A stretch of 64,000 nucleotides of DNA from Agarivorans albus. Lineage in GTDB: Bacteria; Pseudomonadota; Gammaproteobacteria; Enterobacterales; Celerinatantimonadaceae. Positions 34,123-43,442 of the stretch are shown piece after piece (the first letter of the stretch is position 1; each line of letters starts with the position of its first letter). The notes under the pieces were generated by a model, which was not told the origin of the DNA, did no database searches, and was given only the letters and a program-made list of their open reading frames with translations. The position numbers and the translations under genes were made by a program. The stretch covers positions 1,172,972 through 1,236,971 of the forward strand of contig NZ_AP023032.1 of the NCBI RefSeq assembly GCF_019670105.1, given 5' to 3'.

Positions 34123-35436
34123 TTATTCTTTGTGGTCTTCGCTATTTTGGAATAGTGGTAGCTCTAGGGTAAATAAAGCGCCGCCTAAATGGCTATCGCT
34201 TACGCTGGCTTTGCCGCAGTGGTTGGTGACAATTCGCTCGACAATAGATAAACCTAAGCCATGACCACCGCTCTGGCGGCTGCGGCTATCATCTACCCGA
34301 GCAAAGGGTAGGAAAATTGATTCGCGGTATTTCTCTGGTACACCGCTACCATCGTCGTGTACTTCAAAAATTACCGATTTGTTGACCACATAAGCACGGA
34401 TAAGAATGAGCTTTTCGGCATACTTTTGAGCGTTTACGATCAAGTTGTTTAAGGCGCGACGCACTAGCTTTTCATCGGCCATTAAACTCAAACCCACTGG
34501 GCATTCAATTTGGATCTTTAGTTTGGGGCTGAGCTTAGAGAGGCGCTCACACATGTTGTAAAGCAAAGGGTAGGGGTTAATTGATTGCGGGTTTATTTCG
34601 CGCGCTTTGGTTAACTGAGAAAAACTAATTAACTCGTGAGTCAGGTCTTCCAAGCTATCTAAGTCTTCATCCATTTCTTGAATATGCTCGTGCATGGTTT
34701 TCATGTCGGTAATTGAGCGAGTCATATCTAAGGCAAAACGCAGATTGTTAATCGGGGTTTTTAGTTCGTGAGACGCCGCCATGGTCATTGAGTCTTGCTC
34801 TTGAATCAACGACTTAAGTTTAGCGGCCATGCTATTTAAGCTGCGCGCCATGTGATTAATCGGCGAAGGCGCTTTTTCGTTGGCACTCACGTCGAAATCT
34901 CCGTCACCTAAGGCTTTGGTCACTTTAGCTAGGCGATAAGTATGGCGAGTAATTGAGAAAGAGAACCACATTACGGTAGCGGCTAAACAGCCACCCATTA
35001 GCGCTACCATGTACCAAAATAGCCAATCACCGTAATCCACAAACTCTTCGTCTAAATCTAACTCGAGAACCTGTTGGTCGGGCCATTGGTAATAAAGAAC
35101 GATGTCGTCGTCATCTAAAAAATTGCTTTTAACCGATATGTATTCACCGTTTCGCATTAGCTTTAATCGGGCTTCTGCGTCTAGTTCGGTAATTGGAAAA
35201 ATGCGGATAAAGAAAGGGAATTCTTCTTGGTAGCGAGTGAGTATTTTGTCTACATCTGGGTTCTCTGCTTGCAGCAGATCTCGGTCTAGTAGGTAGTAAA
35301 TAGGCAGCACAATTTGGCGTATTTGTTCGCGCTCAATGTGCTGCACCTTTTCTTCAATAATCACGCCGTAAATAAAGGTGGCAGCAATAATTGATAACAC
35401 CGAAGACAGAAACAGCTTTAGAAATAAAGTAATCAA
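34123..35436 (-). CDS. RstB-like sensor histidine kinase
   Basis: A 437-residue two-component kinase. Membrane helices lie at about 5-25 and 145-168 and flank an acidic periplasmic sensor (LLDRDLLQAENPDVDKILTRYQEEFPFF...). HAMP is at about 170-220. The H-box is MTMAASHELKTPINNLRFALDM with the phospho-His near 228. The ATPase part has NNLIVNAQKYAE (N-box), DDGSGVPEKYRE (G1) and GGHGLGLSIVERI (G2). It begins with a TTG 14 bp after the regulator gene. RstBA/CpxA resemblance is by pattern only. An outer-membrane gene pair is divergent upstream and may be a target. Confidence 0.9.
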   Translation of the reverse strand: MITLFLKLFLSSVLSIIAATFIYGVIIEEKVQHIEREQIRQIVLPIYYLLDRDLLQAENPDVDKILTRYQEEFPFFIRIFPITELDAEARLKLMRNGEYISVKSNFLDDDDIVLYYQWPDQQVLELDLDEEFVDYGDWLFWYMVALMGGCLAATVMWFSFSITRHTYRLAKVTKALGDGDFDVSANEKAPSPINHMARSLNSMAAKLKSLIQEQDSMTMAASHELKTPINNLRFALDMTRSITDMKTMHEHIQEMDEDLDSLEDLTHELISFSQLTKAREINPQSINPYPLLYNMCERLSKLSPKLKIQIECPVGLSLMADEKLVRRALNNLIVNAQKYAEKLILIRAYVVNKSVIFEVHDDGSGVPEKYRESIFLPFARVDDSRSRQSGGHGLGLSIVERIVTNHCGKASVSDSHLGGALFTLELPLFQNSEDHKE

Positions 35437-35450
35437 GCGGGGTTAGCTCG

Positions 35451-36200
35451 CTATGCTGCTTTTACAAATAAATAGCCTTTACCACGCACCGACTTAATGT
35501 AGCGATAAGGTGGCGTATTGTCGTTTAGCTTTTTACGTATAGTTGATACTCGCATGTCTAGCGAGCGGTCGAGGCCGTCGTAATCAATGCCACGCATTTC
35601 TCTAAATAGTACATCGCGCGGCAATACGTGGCCTGCGTTGTCCATCAGAAAATAGAGTAGGTCAAACTCGGCGTCGGTAAGCTCTAGCAGTTGCTCACCT
35701 AGCCAAATACGGCGCTGAGTTTTGTCGGCGATCAGCTCTTGGCAGATAATTCGGTTGGGGTGGCGAACCGGTTCGCTATTGCTTAGCTGTAAAGCATCGA
35801 TGGCACTGGCGCGTTCACTGCGGCGCAGTGCAGAGCGAAGCCTAGCGAGCAAAACATGTGGACGCAATGGTTTACTTAAGAAGTCATCAACACCCAAATT
35901 TAGTGCAGACACTTCGGTTACATCGTCGCCTTGTGCAGTAACCATTAAGATCGGCCCTGAATAAAAGTCACGAACCACTTGGCATACTTGAATGCCGTCC
36001 ATGCCTGGTAGCATTAAATCTAGCAGCACTGCATCTGGAGAATGTTTGGCAATTAGCTCTGGCGCTTGATCGCCACGCTCTGAAGAAATAACCTCAAAGC
36101 CTTCGCTGCGCAAGAACGTAGCCACCAACTGTTGTTGGCGTGAATCATCTTCAATTAATACGATTTTTTTGTGTTCTTGGCTCAACTTGTTTCCCTGCAT
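35451..36200 (-). CDS. OmpR/RstA-like response regulator
   Basis: A 249-residue regulator. The receiver domain (residues about 12-125) has IVLIEDDSRQQQL, phospho-Asp in DAVLLDLMLPGMDG near 58 and the Lys in DDFLSKPLRPHVL. The C-terminal winged helix (about 155-245) has LLYFLMDNAGHVLPRDVLFREMRGIDYDGLDRSLDMRVSTIRKKL and YIKSVRGKGYLFV. I use the ATG at 36200 with AGGGAG 7 bases before it; a longer start is available. It is expressed ahead of the kinase. The TTTAAATGTAAAC-rich stretch upstream may hold its binding sites. Confidence 0.92.
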   Translation of the reverse strand: MQGNKLSQEHKKIVLIEDDSRQQQLVATFLRSEGFEVISSERGDQAPELIAKHSPDAVLLDLMLPGMDGIQVCQVVRDFYSGPILMVTAQGDDVTEVSALNLGVDDFLSKPLRPHVLLARLRSALRRSERASAIDALQLSNSEPVRHPNRIICQELIADKTQRRIWLGEQLLELTDAEFDLLYFLMDNAGHVLPRDVLFREMRGIDYDGLDRSLDMRVSTIRKKLNDNTPPYRYIKSVRGKGYLFVKAA

Positions 36201-36452
36201 AGACAACTCCCTCAGCTGGCTCATTTTAGAGAGCCCTTAGGCCGATGCAATTACCACTTACAAAACTACGACAAATATCATTTAAATGTAAACTAATTCT
36301 CAATATCCAGTTTGGAATATCGGAAAACTGTGACTATCCCTGACATAAGACTGACTGAGTGAGAATTTGTCGCATTTTACAATGTGCTCAACAAGTGGTT
36401 GCTCGGCGTGCAAACGCATGCTTGGAAGTCTATTAAAGGGATAGGGAACAGG

Positions 36453-37469
36453 ATGAAAAAATTTCACACTAAGCGTCTATTAACAAGTAGCGTACTAGCT
36501 ACGTTTGCATCTGTTGGTGCTGCCAATGCTACTGGTTATGTAGACGATGAGGCTGGGTTTGGTTTTGAGTTATTGCTGGGTGGCATGGTGGGCCAGCAAC
36601 AATCTCAGTTTGATACTGATGACGATAACGCTGTGACTCAGGATCTTAATAACTCAGGTAATAAAAGTAGCGGTGTAAGCCCAGCTGTTTTAGCGGAGCT
36701 AAACTACACCTTCGCTAACAAGAAAACTCAGATTTTCTTAGGTCAACAAGAAGAAAACATTGTGCGTGGCCAAGACCAAGTTGAACTGGGTATTACCCAA
36801 ATGGTGGGTGAGTATTCACAGTTAGAACTGGCATATTTCCCTAAGCTGCCCGGTTTTAGTGAGACTTGGCAAGACCCATATTTAACTGGCAGTGCGCGGC
36901 AAAAAACCGATGCTGACAGCAGTGGCTTTAGGGTAGCTTGGCGCTATTTATTTGATACGCCGCTAACCTTGCGTTACGGCTTTGCGGCGGCAGATATAGA
37001 AAATGAGCGTAGTGGTCAAGCCTTTGGTTTAGATGCTAACGAACAAAAGTTAATGCAACGTGACGGCAAGTATCACCGAATCTCTGCCGAGATCTTGGCT
37101 TACGATGAAGATGGATTTACCGTGACACCTCAGCTTACTTATACCAAGGCTGATACCGATGGTGATGCAATGGCCTTTGATGCTTATGCCTTTGGCTTAG
37201 AAACCACCTACAGCTTTGCCGAGCGCCATTTCACCAGCATTTACATTAATTATGCTAAGCGTGATTACAAAGGCCGTAATCCGATATTTAACCAAACTCA
37301 GGGCGATGATGATTTTGGTATTAACGCTATTTATGGATATGCCCAACCTTTTGATTTTGAGAATACCTCGGTATACCTGATGGCATCTTACGATAAAGGC
37401 GATAGCAACATTGAGTTCTATCAAAGCAAATCCTTAGGTTTGTTAATGGGTGTTGCTTACGAGTTTTAA
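36453..37469 (+). CDS. DUF2860 outer-membrane beta-barrel protein
   Basis: A 338-residue secreted protein. The signal peptide (MKKFHTKRLLTSSVLATFASVGAANA) is followed by GYVDDEAGFGFELLLGGMVGQQQSQFD. Many amphipathic strands follow, and the C-terminus ends in the aromatic residue expected for outer-membrane barrels (GLLMGVAYEF). It fits the DUF2860 family of Vibrio-like bacteria; no cargo is known. I start at the ATG at 36453 (AGGGAACAGG just upstream), not at the longer frame start. It is divergent from the two-component regulator and followed by the DUF6134-like gene. Confidence 0.85.
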   Translation: MKKFHTKRLLTSSVLATFASVGAANATGYVDDEAGFGFELLLGGMVGQQQSQFDTDDDNAVTQDLNNSGNKSSGVSPAVLAELNYTFANKKTQIFLGQQEENIVRGQDQVELGITQMVGEYSQLELAYFPKLPGFSETWQDPYLTGSARQKTDADSSGFRVAWRYLFDTPLTLRYGFAAADIENERSGQAFGLDANEQKLMQRDGKYHRISAEILAYDEDGFTVTPQLTYTKADTDGDAMAFDAYAFGLETTYSFAERHFTSIYINYAKRDYKGRNPIFNQTQGDDDFGINAIYGYAQPFDFENTSVYLMASYDKGDSNIEFYQSKSLGLLMGVAYEF

Positions 37470-37496
37470 CAACTAGCAGGCTAAGGAGTAATCGTA

Positions 37497-38315
37497 ATGT
37501 GGATAGCGCAACTTTCTAGGCTTAGCTTGATATTGGTGATGGTTGCTACATTTGGGGCTGGTATTGCAAACGCCGCCCACGAGTCTAGAACCATTATTTA
37601 TCAAATTGCTGTGGAAGGTGATGTGGTTGGCGTTTACCAGCGGAACCGAATCATCGATAACCAGTTTCCTAATGGCTTGGTCATTGAGGAAGAGGTGGAG
37701 TTAGATTTTAGTTTTCTGTGGTTTAAGGAGTTTTATCAGCGCAGCGGAAAAGTAATGTTGGATAATGGAGCCTTGAAGCAATTCGCTTTTAAGGTTGATG
37801 AAAATCAAGAAAGCTATTTAATTTTTGGCAATGATAAATTAGAGCAAGGTATCCATATTAATGCCTTAGAAAACCAAGCTAGCAGCAACTCCACATGGAC
37901 CAATAAGCTGTTGCAGTTGATTGAGAATGAGCATAACTCTAATGGCATGGCACTATTGCTAAATCGTTTTGAGCAAGCTCCTGATGCTATTTTACAACGC
38001 AGCGATTTTGATTCTGATTCTTTGAGTTTTCCTGATTACTTGATGGCATCCATTGATCATCAAAACACCCAGGTATTCAAAGTGCTAGACCTTGATGAGT
38101 TTGACATTATTCAGTATCAAGTTAAGTACTTAGGAGAGAAACCATTAAGTGCTGCAAACCGCGTGTATGTTAGCCATGGGTTTGCTTTGAATACCGAAGG
38201 AGAGAGCAGCGAGCTATGGTTAAGCAAAGATAAACTGGGGGCATTTATTGTGCAGCAAAGTGGCGTAGATGATGGAGACCATTACTCGGTGAACATGCAA
38301 CAATATCTATTCTGA
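37497..38315 (+). CDS. DUF6134-like periplasmic protein
   Basis: A 272-residue exported protein with signal peptide LSRLSLILVMVATFGAGIANAA. A beta-rich body starts RTIIYQIAVEGDVVGVYQRNRIIDNQFPNGLVIEEEVELDFSFLWF, which is like the DUF6134/DUF3108-type lipocalin-like proteins. KYLGEKPLSAANRVYVSH and the C-terminal LSKDKLGAFIVQQSG are other landmarks. It is 27 bp after the DUF2860 gene with AAGGAG before the ATG, so the two form an operon. A barrel plus a periplasmic lipid-binding-like partner suggests an envelope function, an inference. Confidence 0.65.
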   Translation: MWIAQLSRLSLILVMVATFGAGIANAAHESRTIIYQIAVEGDVVGVYQRNRIIDNQFPNGLVIEEEVELDFSFLWFKEFYQRSGKVMLDNGALKQFAFKVDENQESYLIFGNDKLEQGIHINALENQASSNSTWTNKLLQLIENEHNSNGMALLLNRFEQAPDAILQRSDFDSDSLSFPDYLMASIDHQNTQVFKVLDLDEFDIIQYQVKYLGEKPLSAANRVYVSHGFALNTEGESSELWLSKDKLGAFIVQQSGVDDGDHYSVNMQQYLF

Positions 38316-38340
38316 GTTTGTATCAAGTGAACAAATATAA

Positions 38341-38371
38341 ATGAAGCACCCACTTAGTGTGCTTCATTTTT
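38341..38371 (+). terminator. Rho-independent terminator
   Basis: ATGAAGCA pairs with TGCTTCAT, with an inner CAC/GTG pair, followed by T-run. It ends the DUF2860/DUF6134 operon. Confidence 0.85.
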
Positions 38372-38380
38372 CTATATAGA

Positions 38381-38407
38381 GTGTGATTGAAAACGTTTTA
38401 ATCACAC
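38381..38407. promoter_or_regulatory. 27-bp dyad upstream of yjgN-like gene, possible LacI-type operator
   Basis: Perfect 8-bp arms GTGTGATT and AATCACAC enclose GAAAACGTTTT, whose AAAACGTTTT part is itself a palindrome with the central CG typical of LacI-family operators. It lies just past the previous terminator and 127 bp before the start at 38534. A hairpin role is also possible. Confidence 0.5.
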
Positions 38408-38533
38408 TATTTAATCCTAAATTTCCCCCTCTTTGATTTTTAATAACAAAAATCTGTTTTATTTAGATATTATTGTCATTAAAGTCTTTTGACTTATTAA
38501 TTTTCAATTAGTTAAACATCAGGATTTCTTGGC

Positions 38534-39730
38534 ATGGAAAGTCAGCACTTAAGTGAAAACCGTTTTAAATTTCATGGAAAAACCGACGAGTATTTTGGAA
38601 TTTGGATCGTTAATGTATTGCTCAGCATTGTTACCTTGGGTATCTATTCAGCTTGGGCAAAAGTGCGAAACAAACAGTATTTTTACGGCAATAGTGAATT
38701 AGCGGGTGAGCGATTCGAGTATTTAGCGAAACCTTTACAAATCTTGCTGGGACGGATAATTGCAGTGACTCTGGTGATTATTTGGGCTGTGTCGCCAATG
38801 ATAAATGAATTGCTTCAAGTTGTTCTAATGCTGGCGTTTGTGGCAGTGATGCCAGTTTTAGTAGTGAAAAACTTACGTTTTGATTCTCGGGTAACTCGCT
38901 ACAGAAACGTTCGATTTGATTTTGTAGGCAGCTATGGCGGAGCCTACATGGCGTTAATGGTGATGCCGTTTTTAGCTTCCGTCATTTTTGCTTTAACTGC
39001 TGGATTAGTTATTGGACTTGGTAGTGTTATTTCACCTTTAGTATCAGGTGTATTAGGTGTAGTGGTTATTGGCGCTGGGTGTACTTACTTGTATGCCTTT
39101 ATGGCTACTTACATGAGCCGCTATGTATTGAATAACTACCAATGGGGCAGCATGAAGTTTACCGCAGATATTGAGTCTGCGGCCATGTTTAAAATTTTCT
39201 TAAAAGCCGCAGCGGTTGGTTTGGGCGGTGTACTGGCTTTATGTCTAGTGGGAGCTTTGCTGGCGTTTGCTCTATTTAGCGCAGACTTTAGCCAACTCGG
39301 CGCTATGTTTGCTTCATTGGAGCAAGGCGGTACTGAAGACCTAGCAGCCGGCGGCGCGTTGGTTGGGATCTTCATGCTGATTTATCTCAGCTTTTTTTTG
39401 CTGGGCTGGTTTGTAACTGCCTACTTAAAAGCTTGTTTGCGAAACTATCAGTTTGGACAAACAGACATAGAAGGCCAGTTGTTTATGGTGTCATCAGTAA
39501 AGCCTTTGGCATTTATGGGCGTAATGCTTAGCAATATGTTGATTATTGTATTCTCATTTGGTTTAGCGACCCCTGTTGCAAAAGTGCGCATGGCGAAGTT
39601 TTTGGCACAAGCGACGGCAGTACAGGGTGATATCGAAAGCATCGCAACGAACAACCAAGTAAGTGATAGCAAAACGGCAATTGCTGATGAAGTTGCTGAT
39701 GCCTTTAGCGTAGAAATTGGCGTGATTTAA
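38534..39730 (+). CDS. YjgN/DUF898-family inner-membrane protein
   Basis: A 398-residue membrane protein with the DUF898 start FKFHGKTDEYFGIWIVNVLLSIVTLGIYSAWAKVRNKQYFYGNSELAGERFEYLA. About eight hydrophobic helices follow, and the last third repeats a YLKACLRNYQFGQTDIEGQLFMV-like unit. E. coli YjgN has no defined role. The gene is followed after 5 bp by an M48 metallopeptidase gene; this pairing is frequent and suggests a common envelope function, an inference. Confidence 0.9.
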   Translation: MESQHLSENRFKFHGKTDEYFGIWIVNVLLSIVTLGIYSAWAKVRNKQYFYGNSELAGERFEYLAKPLQILLGRIIAVTLVIIWAVSPMINELLQVVLMLAFVAVMPVLVVKNLRFDSRVTRYRNVRFDFVGSYGGAYMALMVMPFLASVIFALTAGLVIGLGSVISPLVSGVLGVVVIGAGCTYLYAFMATYMSRYVLNNYQWGSMKFTADIESAAMFKIFLKAAAVGLGGVLALCLVGALLAFALFSADFSQLGAMFASLEQGGTEDLAAGGALVGIFMLIYLSFFLLGWFVTAYLKACLRNYQFGQTDIEGQLFMVSSVKPLAFMGVMLSNMLIIVFSFGLATPVAKVRMAKFLAQATAVQGDIESIATNNQVSDSKTAIADEVADAFSVEIGVI

Positions 39731-39735
39731 GCTCC

Positions 39736-40740
39736 ATGATCATTACCGGAAAGGTTTTTGTAGAAAACAGCTCTGTGTCTAGAGCCGCCAAGTTGCATTG
39801 CTCTGATGAAGGGTGGCTTGAGCTAAGTGATGAATTTAGCGCTATTCGAGCGCCATTATCTGAGCTAGATATTGCGATGTCGATTGGCTCGCAAGCGCGC
39901 GCCATTGGTTTTAGCAATGGCAGTCGCTTTGTTGCCGATGAACCAAGCCGTTTGAATAGTTGGCTGGATAAACAAGGCCAAGGCTCCTGGTTAAAAACTT
40001 TAGAGCGCAATGTCTTTATGATTATCTTAGCCTTTGTAGTGAGTGGGGCGGCTATTTACGCGGCTGCTAGCCAAGGGCTTCCTTGGTTAAGCCATTATTT
40101 GGCCGGCAAAGTGCCGGTTTCCATTAGCCAAGAGCTAGGCGAAAGGACGCTGCAGCAATTTGAAACTTTAGGTTTTAGTGAAACTGAAATCAACCCAGAG
40201 CAACGCCAAGCAATAGAGCAAAACTTTAATAGCTTGGTAGAACAAATCGATAGCCTACCCATGCAGCCTAAGTTGTACTTTTACCGCATGGGCGAAGACG
40301 CAAATGCTTTTGCGTTAGCCGATGGCAGTATTGTGGTGACCGACCAATTAGTAAAACTGCTAGATAGCCCAGAACAACTCAATGGCATTTTATTACACGA
40401 GTTAGCCCATGTGGCTCATAACGATGTGATGGCAAGTTTAGTGCGCTCGGCTTTGATCAGTACAGCTGTGGTGTTAGTTGTTGGCGATACAAGCATACTG
40501 GTAGATGGCCTAGTAAGCGCCGCAGTACTAGGGGTAAGCCTTGGCTACTCTAGAGAAGCTGAGCAACAAGCCGATTTGTTCGCCTGTCATTGGAGCAAGC
40601 AGCTAGATTTACCTCAAGATCAATTACTCGCCGGCTACCAGCATTTATTCGAAGACCACGAGTCACACATTCCTACATGGATAAGCAGCCACCCAGGAGA
40701 TGAGGATCGTTTAAAGCAATTATCGAATTGTTTAAATTAG
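39736..40740 (+). CDS. M48-family zinc metallopeptidase, membrane-anchored
   Basis: A 334-residue protein with an N-terminal domain (ITGKVFVENSSVSRAAKLHCSDEGWLELSD). One membrane helix (FMIILAFVVSGAAIYAAA, about 95-113) leads to an M48 peptidase domain. The zinc motif HELAH is in GILLHELAHVAHND near 218-231, and the third ligand Glu lies in YSREAEQQADLFACHW near 275. It is similar to the HtpX/BepA-type families but shorter. It is coupled to the DUF898 gene upstream (5 bp), so the pair may act in envelope quality control. Confidence 0.9.
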   Translation: MIITGKVFVENSSVSRAAKLHCSDEGWLELSDEFSAIRAPLSELDIAMSIGSQARAIGFSNGSRFVADEPSRLNSWLDKQGQGSWLKTLERNVFMIILAFVVSGAAIYAAASQGLPWLSHYLAGKVPVSISQELGERTLQQFETLGFSETEINPEQRQAIEQNFNSLVEQIDSLPMQPKLYFYRMGEDANAFALADGSIVVTDQLVKLLDSPEQLNGILLHELAHVAHNDVMASLVRSALISTAVVLVVGDTSILVDGLVSAAVLGVSLGYSREAEQQADLFACHWSKQLDLPQDQLLAGYQHLFEDHESHIPTWISSHPGDEDRLKQLSNCLN

Positions 40741-40923
40741 AACTGTAGGCGCATTGCTTTATTGAGCACGTAAACCAACCATAAATGTGTAAGGTTCTCC
40801 TCCAAAATAGAAGGGGAGTGAATAGGTGCAATTTTTGGGTTTGCAGACGTAGTATTGCAAGAATGAGCTAAACTAAGGCTTTGTTTTAAGAGAATGAGGC
40901 TGAATCAACAGCCTCATGAATGG

Positions 40924-42102
40924 CTAACGAGTAATCCGTTTAGCGGCAGCATTTAGGGCCTTATCTACAGCCTGTCTACCGGTGGTGATGTTGGTGAGGC
41001 TAGTGGCCATAGCGGCCCAAAACTTACCCATTGCTGCAGCATTTGGCATAGGTTCGCCTTGTGCTGCACTGGCATAAACTGCCTGTACTTTGGGGTCGTT
41101 AATTAACTCTTGCTGTAACTGCAAGTTTGCCATGGCACCAATGTCTCCGCTGCTAAACAGTAAGCGTTGGTTGTCTACATTCATTAAGTAGTAGTTTAGA
41201 AACTCGTCTACCAATGCGGGTTGGTTAGTTGCGCTATTCACCATGGCGCTCCAAATACCTACAAAGGCTTTGGCCGGCTTACCATTAATTTTAGGTAACG
41301 GCGCAACGCCAAAATCCATACCTACACTTTCCAATTCATCCCAGTACCAAGGTCCATTAATTACCATGGCCACCTTGCCTTTAACAAACTGCATATCCAT
41401 GATTGAATAATCCGCGTTACGCGGCATTATCTGTTGGTCGAGCATGTCTTTTAGTAGTTTGCCGGCATACATAGCGCTGGGGTGGTTAACCCCGGTGTCT
41501 TTTACATCGTATTGCCCACCTTGCTTGCCGAATACATAAGCGCCATTTGCAGCAAATAGTGGCCATGTATAGTAGGTATTGTTGTAGTCCCACAAAATGG
41601 CTTTGGTTTGTTGCTGCTCTTGAAGCTGCTTATCTAGAGCGAAGATTTCCTCAAAACTAGTAGGAACTTCCTTAATTAAGGCTTTGTTGTAAATAAGGCT
41701 TATCGCTTCTACGCCTATCGGGTAGCCATATATTTTGCCTTCAACTTTCACTGCGTCCCAGGCGTAGTCTACCGCGGAATCTTGTAGTGCTTGGCTGGGT
41801 TTTAACTGTTTAATAAGACCAGCATTTGCCCAATCGCCCATTCTGTCGTGGGGCCAAAATACGATGTCTGGTCCTTCACCATTACGAGCTTGAATTTCAA
41901 AGTTTCCAGTGATGTCGACGGGTTGTTTCACCTCAACAATAATGCCGGTATCTGCGTTAAATTGTTTCGCAATAAGCTGCATTTGTTGGTGACTTTTGCC
42001 TGTCCATATAGTGAGCTCTGGCTGCTGAGTGTCGGCCAGAGCTAGGCTTGAAAATGCCGCTAAAGCATAGCTTAGCGTTATGCTGGTAATCCCTATTTTC
42101 AT
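40924..42102 (-). CDS. malE: Maltose/maltodextrin-binding periplasmic protein MalE-like
   Basis: The periplasmic receptor of a maltodextrin ABC importer. The 392-residue protein has a signal peptide (MKIGITSITLSYALAAFSSLALA). MalE landmarks in order are ELTIWTGKSHQQM, GEGPDIVFWPHDRMGDWANAGL, YPIGVEAISLIYNKALI, VAMVINGPWYWDEL, KAFVGIWSAMVNSA and GEPMPNAAAMGKFWAAM. I use the ATG at 42102, where the signal peptide begins; the frame extends 19 codons further. No malF, malG or malK gene lies next to it within the window, so its importer must be elsewhere. Confidence 0.9.
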   Translation of the reverse strand: MKIGITSITLSYALAAFSSLALADTQQPELTIWTGKSHQQMQLIAKQFNADTGIIVEVKQPVDITGNFEIQARNGEGPDIVFWPHDRMGDWANAGLIKQLKPSQALQDSAVDYAWDAVKVEGKIYGYPIGVEAISLIYNKALIKEVPTSFEEIFALDKQLQEQQQTKAILWDYNNTYYTWPLFAANGAYVFGKQGGQYDVKDTGVNHPSAMYAGKLLKDMLDQQIMPRNADYSIMDMQFVKGKVAMVINGPWYWDELESVGMDFGVAPLPKINGKPAKAFVGIWSAMVNSATNQPALVDEFLNYYLMNVDNQRLLFSSGDIGAMANLQLQQELINDPKVQAVYASAAQGEPMPNAAAMGKFWAAMATSLTNITTGRQAVDKALNAAAKRITR

Positions 42103-42395
42103 TATGTTTTTCCCGATAGCTTGCCGACTCAGCATTGAAAAAACATGAGTGATTTGCAAGAAAAAGCAAAGTGGCTATAGAGAAAGCTCACATTCAAGAT
42201 TAACTTGTTGATAGATTTGCGATCTTAAGCTGCTTATTTAGAAACTGTTAACAATTGTGTCACTTTTCTTTACAAAAGCTGCGTTGTGGATTTTTGTTCA
42301 AAAATTAAACATGTTGATTTAACTAACTATGTCGCTCTAGGTACTAAATATGCATCAAGTCATTAGATAAAGTTATCATCAGTTTAAGAATTCAC

Positions 42396-43442
42396 ATGAG
42401 TGATAAGAGTCTTTCATCTGTTAAGCGGTTCTTTCGTTGGGTTGATTTACATCACGGCGTACTAGGGTTTATCGCTACAGTTGTCACAGTCATTGTTACG
42501 GTGGGTGTTGCATACAAATCTATTCAAACGTCGGCAGATCTTTTTTCTGAGGAGCTTAAGGCGCAAAAAGATGCTGCCCAAGTGGCAAACGTAGCAAATT
42601 ATGTTTCCGCAATTAGCGAAGCGCTGTTGGTGTTTAAAGACTCTGATGAAGAAGCTTTAGATAGATTCGTAGTATCTCGTTCTGAGTTGCTTTTGGAGAG
42701 TTTAAGCACATCTACTTTATTAGCTCAGGTCATTCAGTTCATTTCAGATAATGACTTTGCCAAGTTGTTTGATACCACAAGGTATTTTCAAGAGAAGAAG
42801 TTTCTGTCTTTAGCAGGCAAGGATCTTTCTTATATCGAGTTAAACGACATCACATTTACAACAACCAGTTTGTATTGCGTGAACCTGACGGGTTCATATT
42901 TATCTAGAACGACCTTTAATTTCCCTGATTTTAGCTATGTAAATATGGAAAACTTAAATTTTAACGAAACTAAGCTTAATGGCGCTCGAGTCTATTGGAG
43001 CAACTTAAAAGACGTATCCATAGAACTTTCAGGTCAGGAAGAGAATCTACCATTAATATTTTCTCAAACCAGTTTTATATTTTCTAATTTACAAGGCTTA
43101 CGTTTAGGTAAGTCTAATTCACAATCTGAATCGCTTGACCCAGACAAATTAAAGAAACAACAGCAGGAAGATCTAGAAGTGTTGGCTAAGATGCTATTCA
43201 ACTCCAAGTCTCTCTATGGCTCTCTTTTAGATAACGATTTAAAGCAGTCAATGATAGACATTGACGCTGAGAAGTATGAAAAGCTAGTGAGCTTGGAGTA
43301 CTTCCTTAAAGTTGACTCTGTACCCGACGCTAGCCTAGAGGCTAGTCGAAAGACCTATAGCACTGAAGCGCAATTGATTGCGCAACAAGAGGGGTGGAGA
43401 CAGCGATGGCAAGCTAAGATAGAAAGGTGGTGTAAAAAATGA
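42396..43442 (+). CDS. Membrane protein with pentapeptide-repeat-like region
   Basis: I do not recognise a named family. The 348-residue protein has an N-terminal membrane helix (VLGFIATVVTVIVTVGVAY, about 22-40). A long charged helix follows (QTSADLFSEELKAQKDAAQVANVANYVSAISEALLVF). Residues about 140-215 form a run of five-residue steps like a right-handed beta helix (LSYIELNDITF, LYCVNLTGSYLSRTTFNF, NLNFNETKLNGARVYWSNLKDVSI). The C-terminal half is charged and helical. It overlaps the next small gene by 4 bp (ATGA), so the three genes 42396-43836 form one unit. Resembles pentapeptide-repeat signal proteins of unknown role. Confidence 0.6.
   Translation: MSDKSLSSVKRFFRWVDLHHGVLGFIATVVTVIVTVGVAYKSIQTSADLFSEELKAQKDAAQVANVANYVSAISEALLVFKDSDEEALDRFVVSRSELLLESLSTSTLLAQVIQFISDNDFAKLFDTTRYFQEKKFLSLAGKDLSYIELNDITFTTTSLYCVNLTGSYLSRTTFNFPDFSYVNMENLNFNETKLNGARVYWSNLKDVSIELSGQEENLPLIFSQTSFIFSNLQGLRLGKSNSQSESLDPDKLKKQQQEDLEVLAKMLFNSKSLYGSLLDNDLKQSMIDIDAEKYEKLVSLEYFLKVDSVPDASLEASRKTYSTEAQLIAQQEGWRQRWQAKIERWCKK

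Noticed and set aside
38381..38407. Reading the TGTGA...TCACA dyad as a CRP site
   Set aside because: The half-sites are 15 bases apart instead of the 6 of a CRP site.
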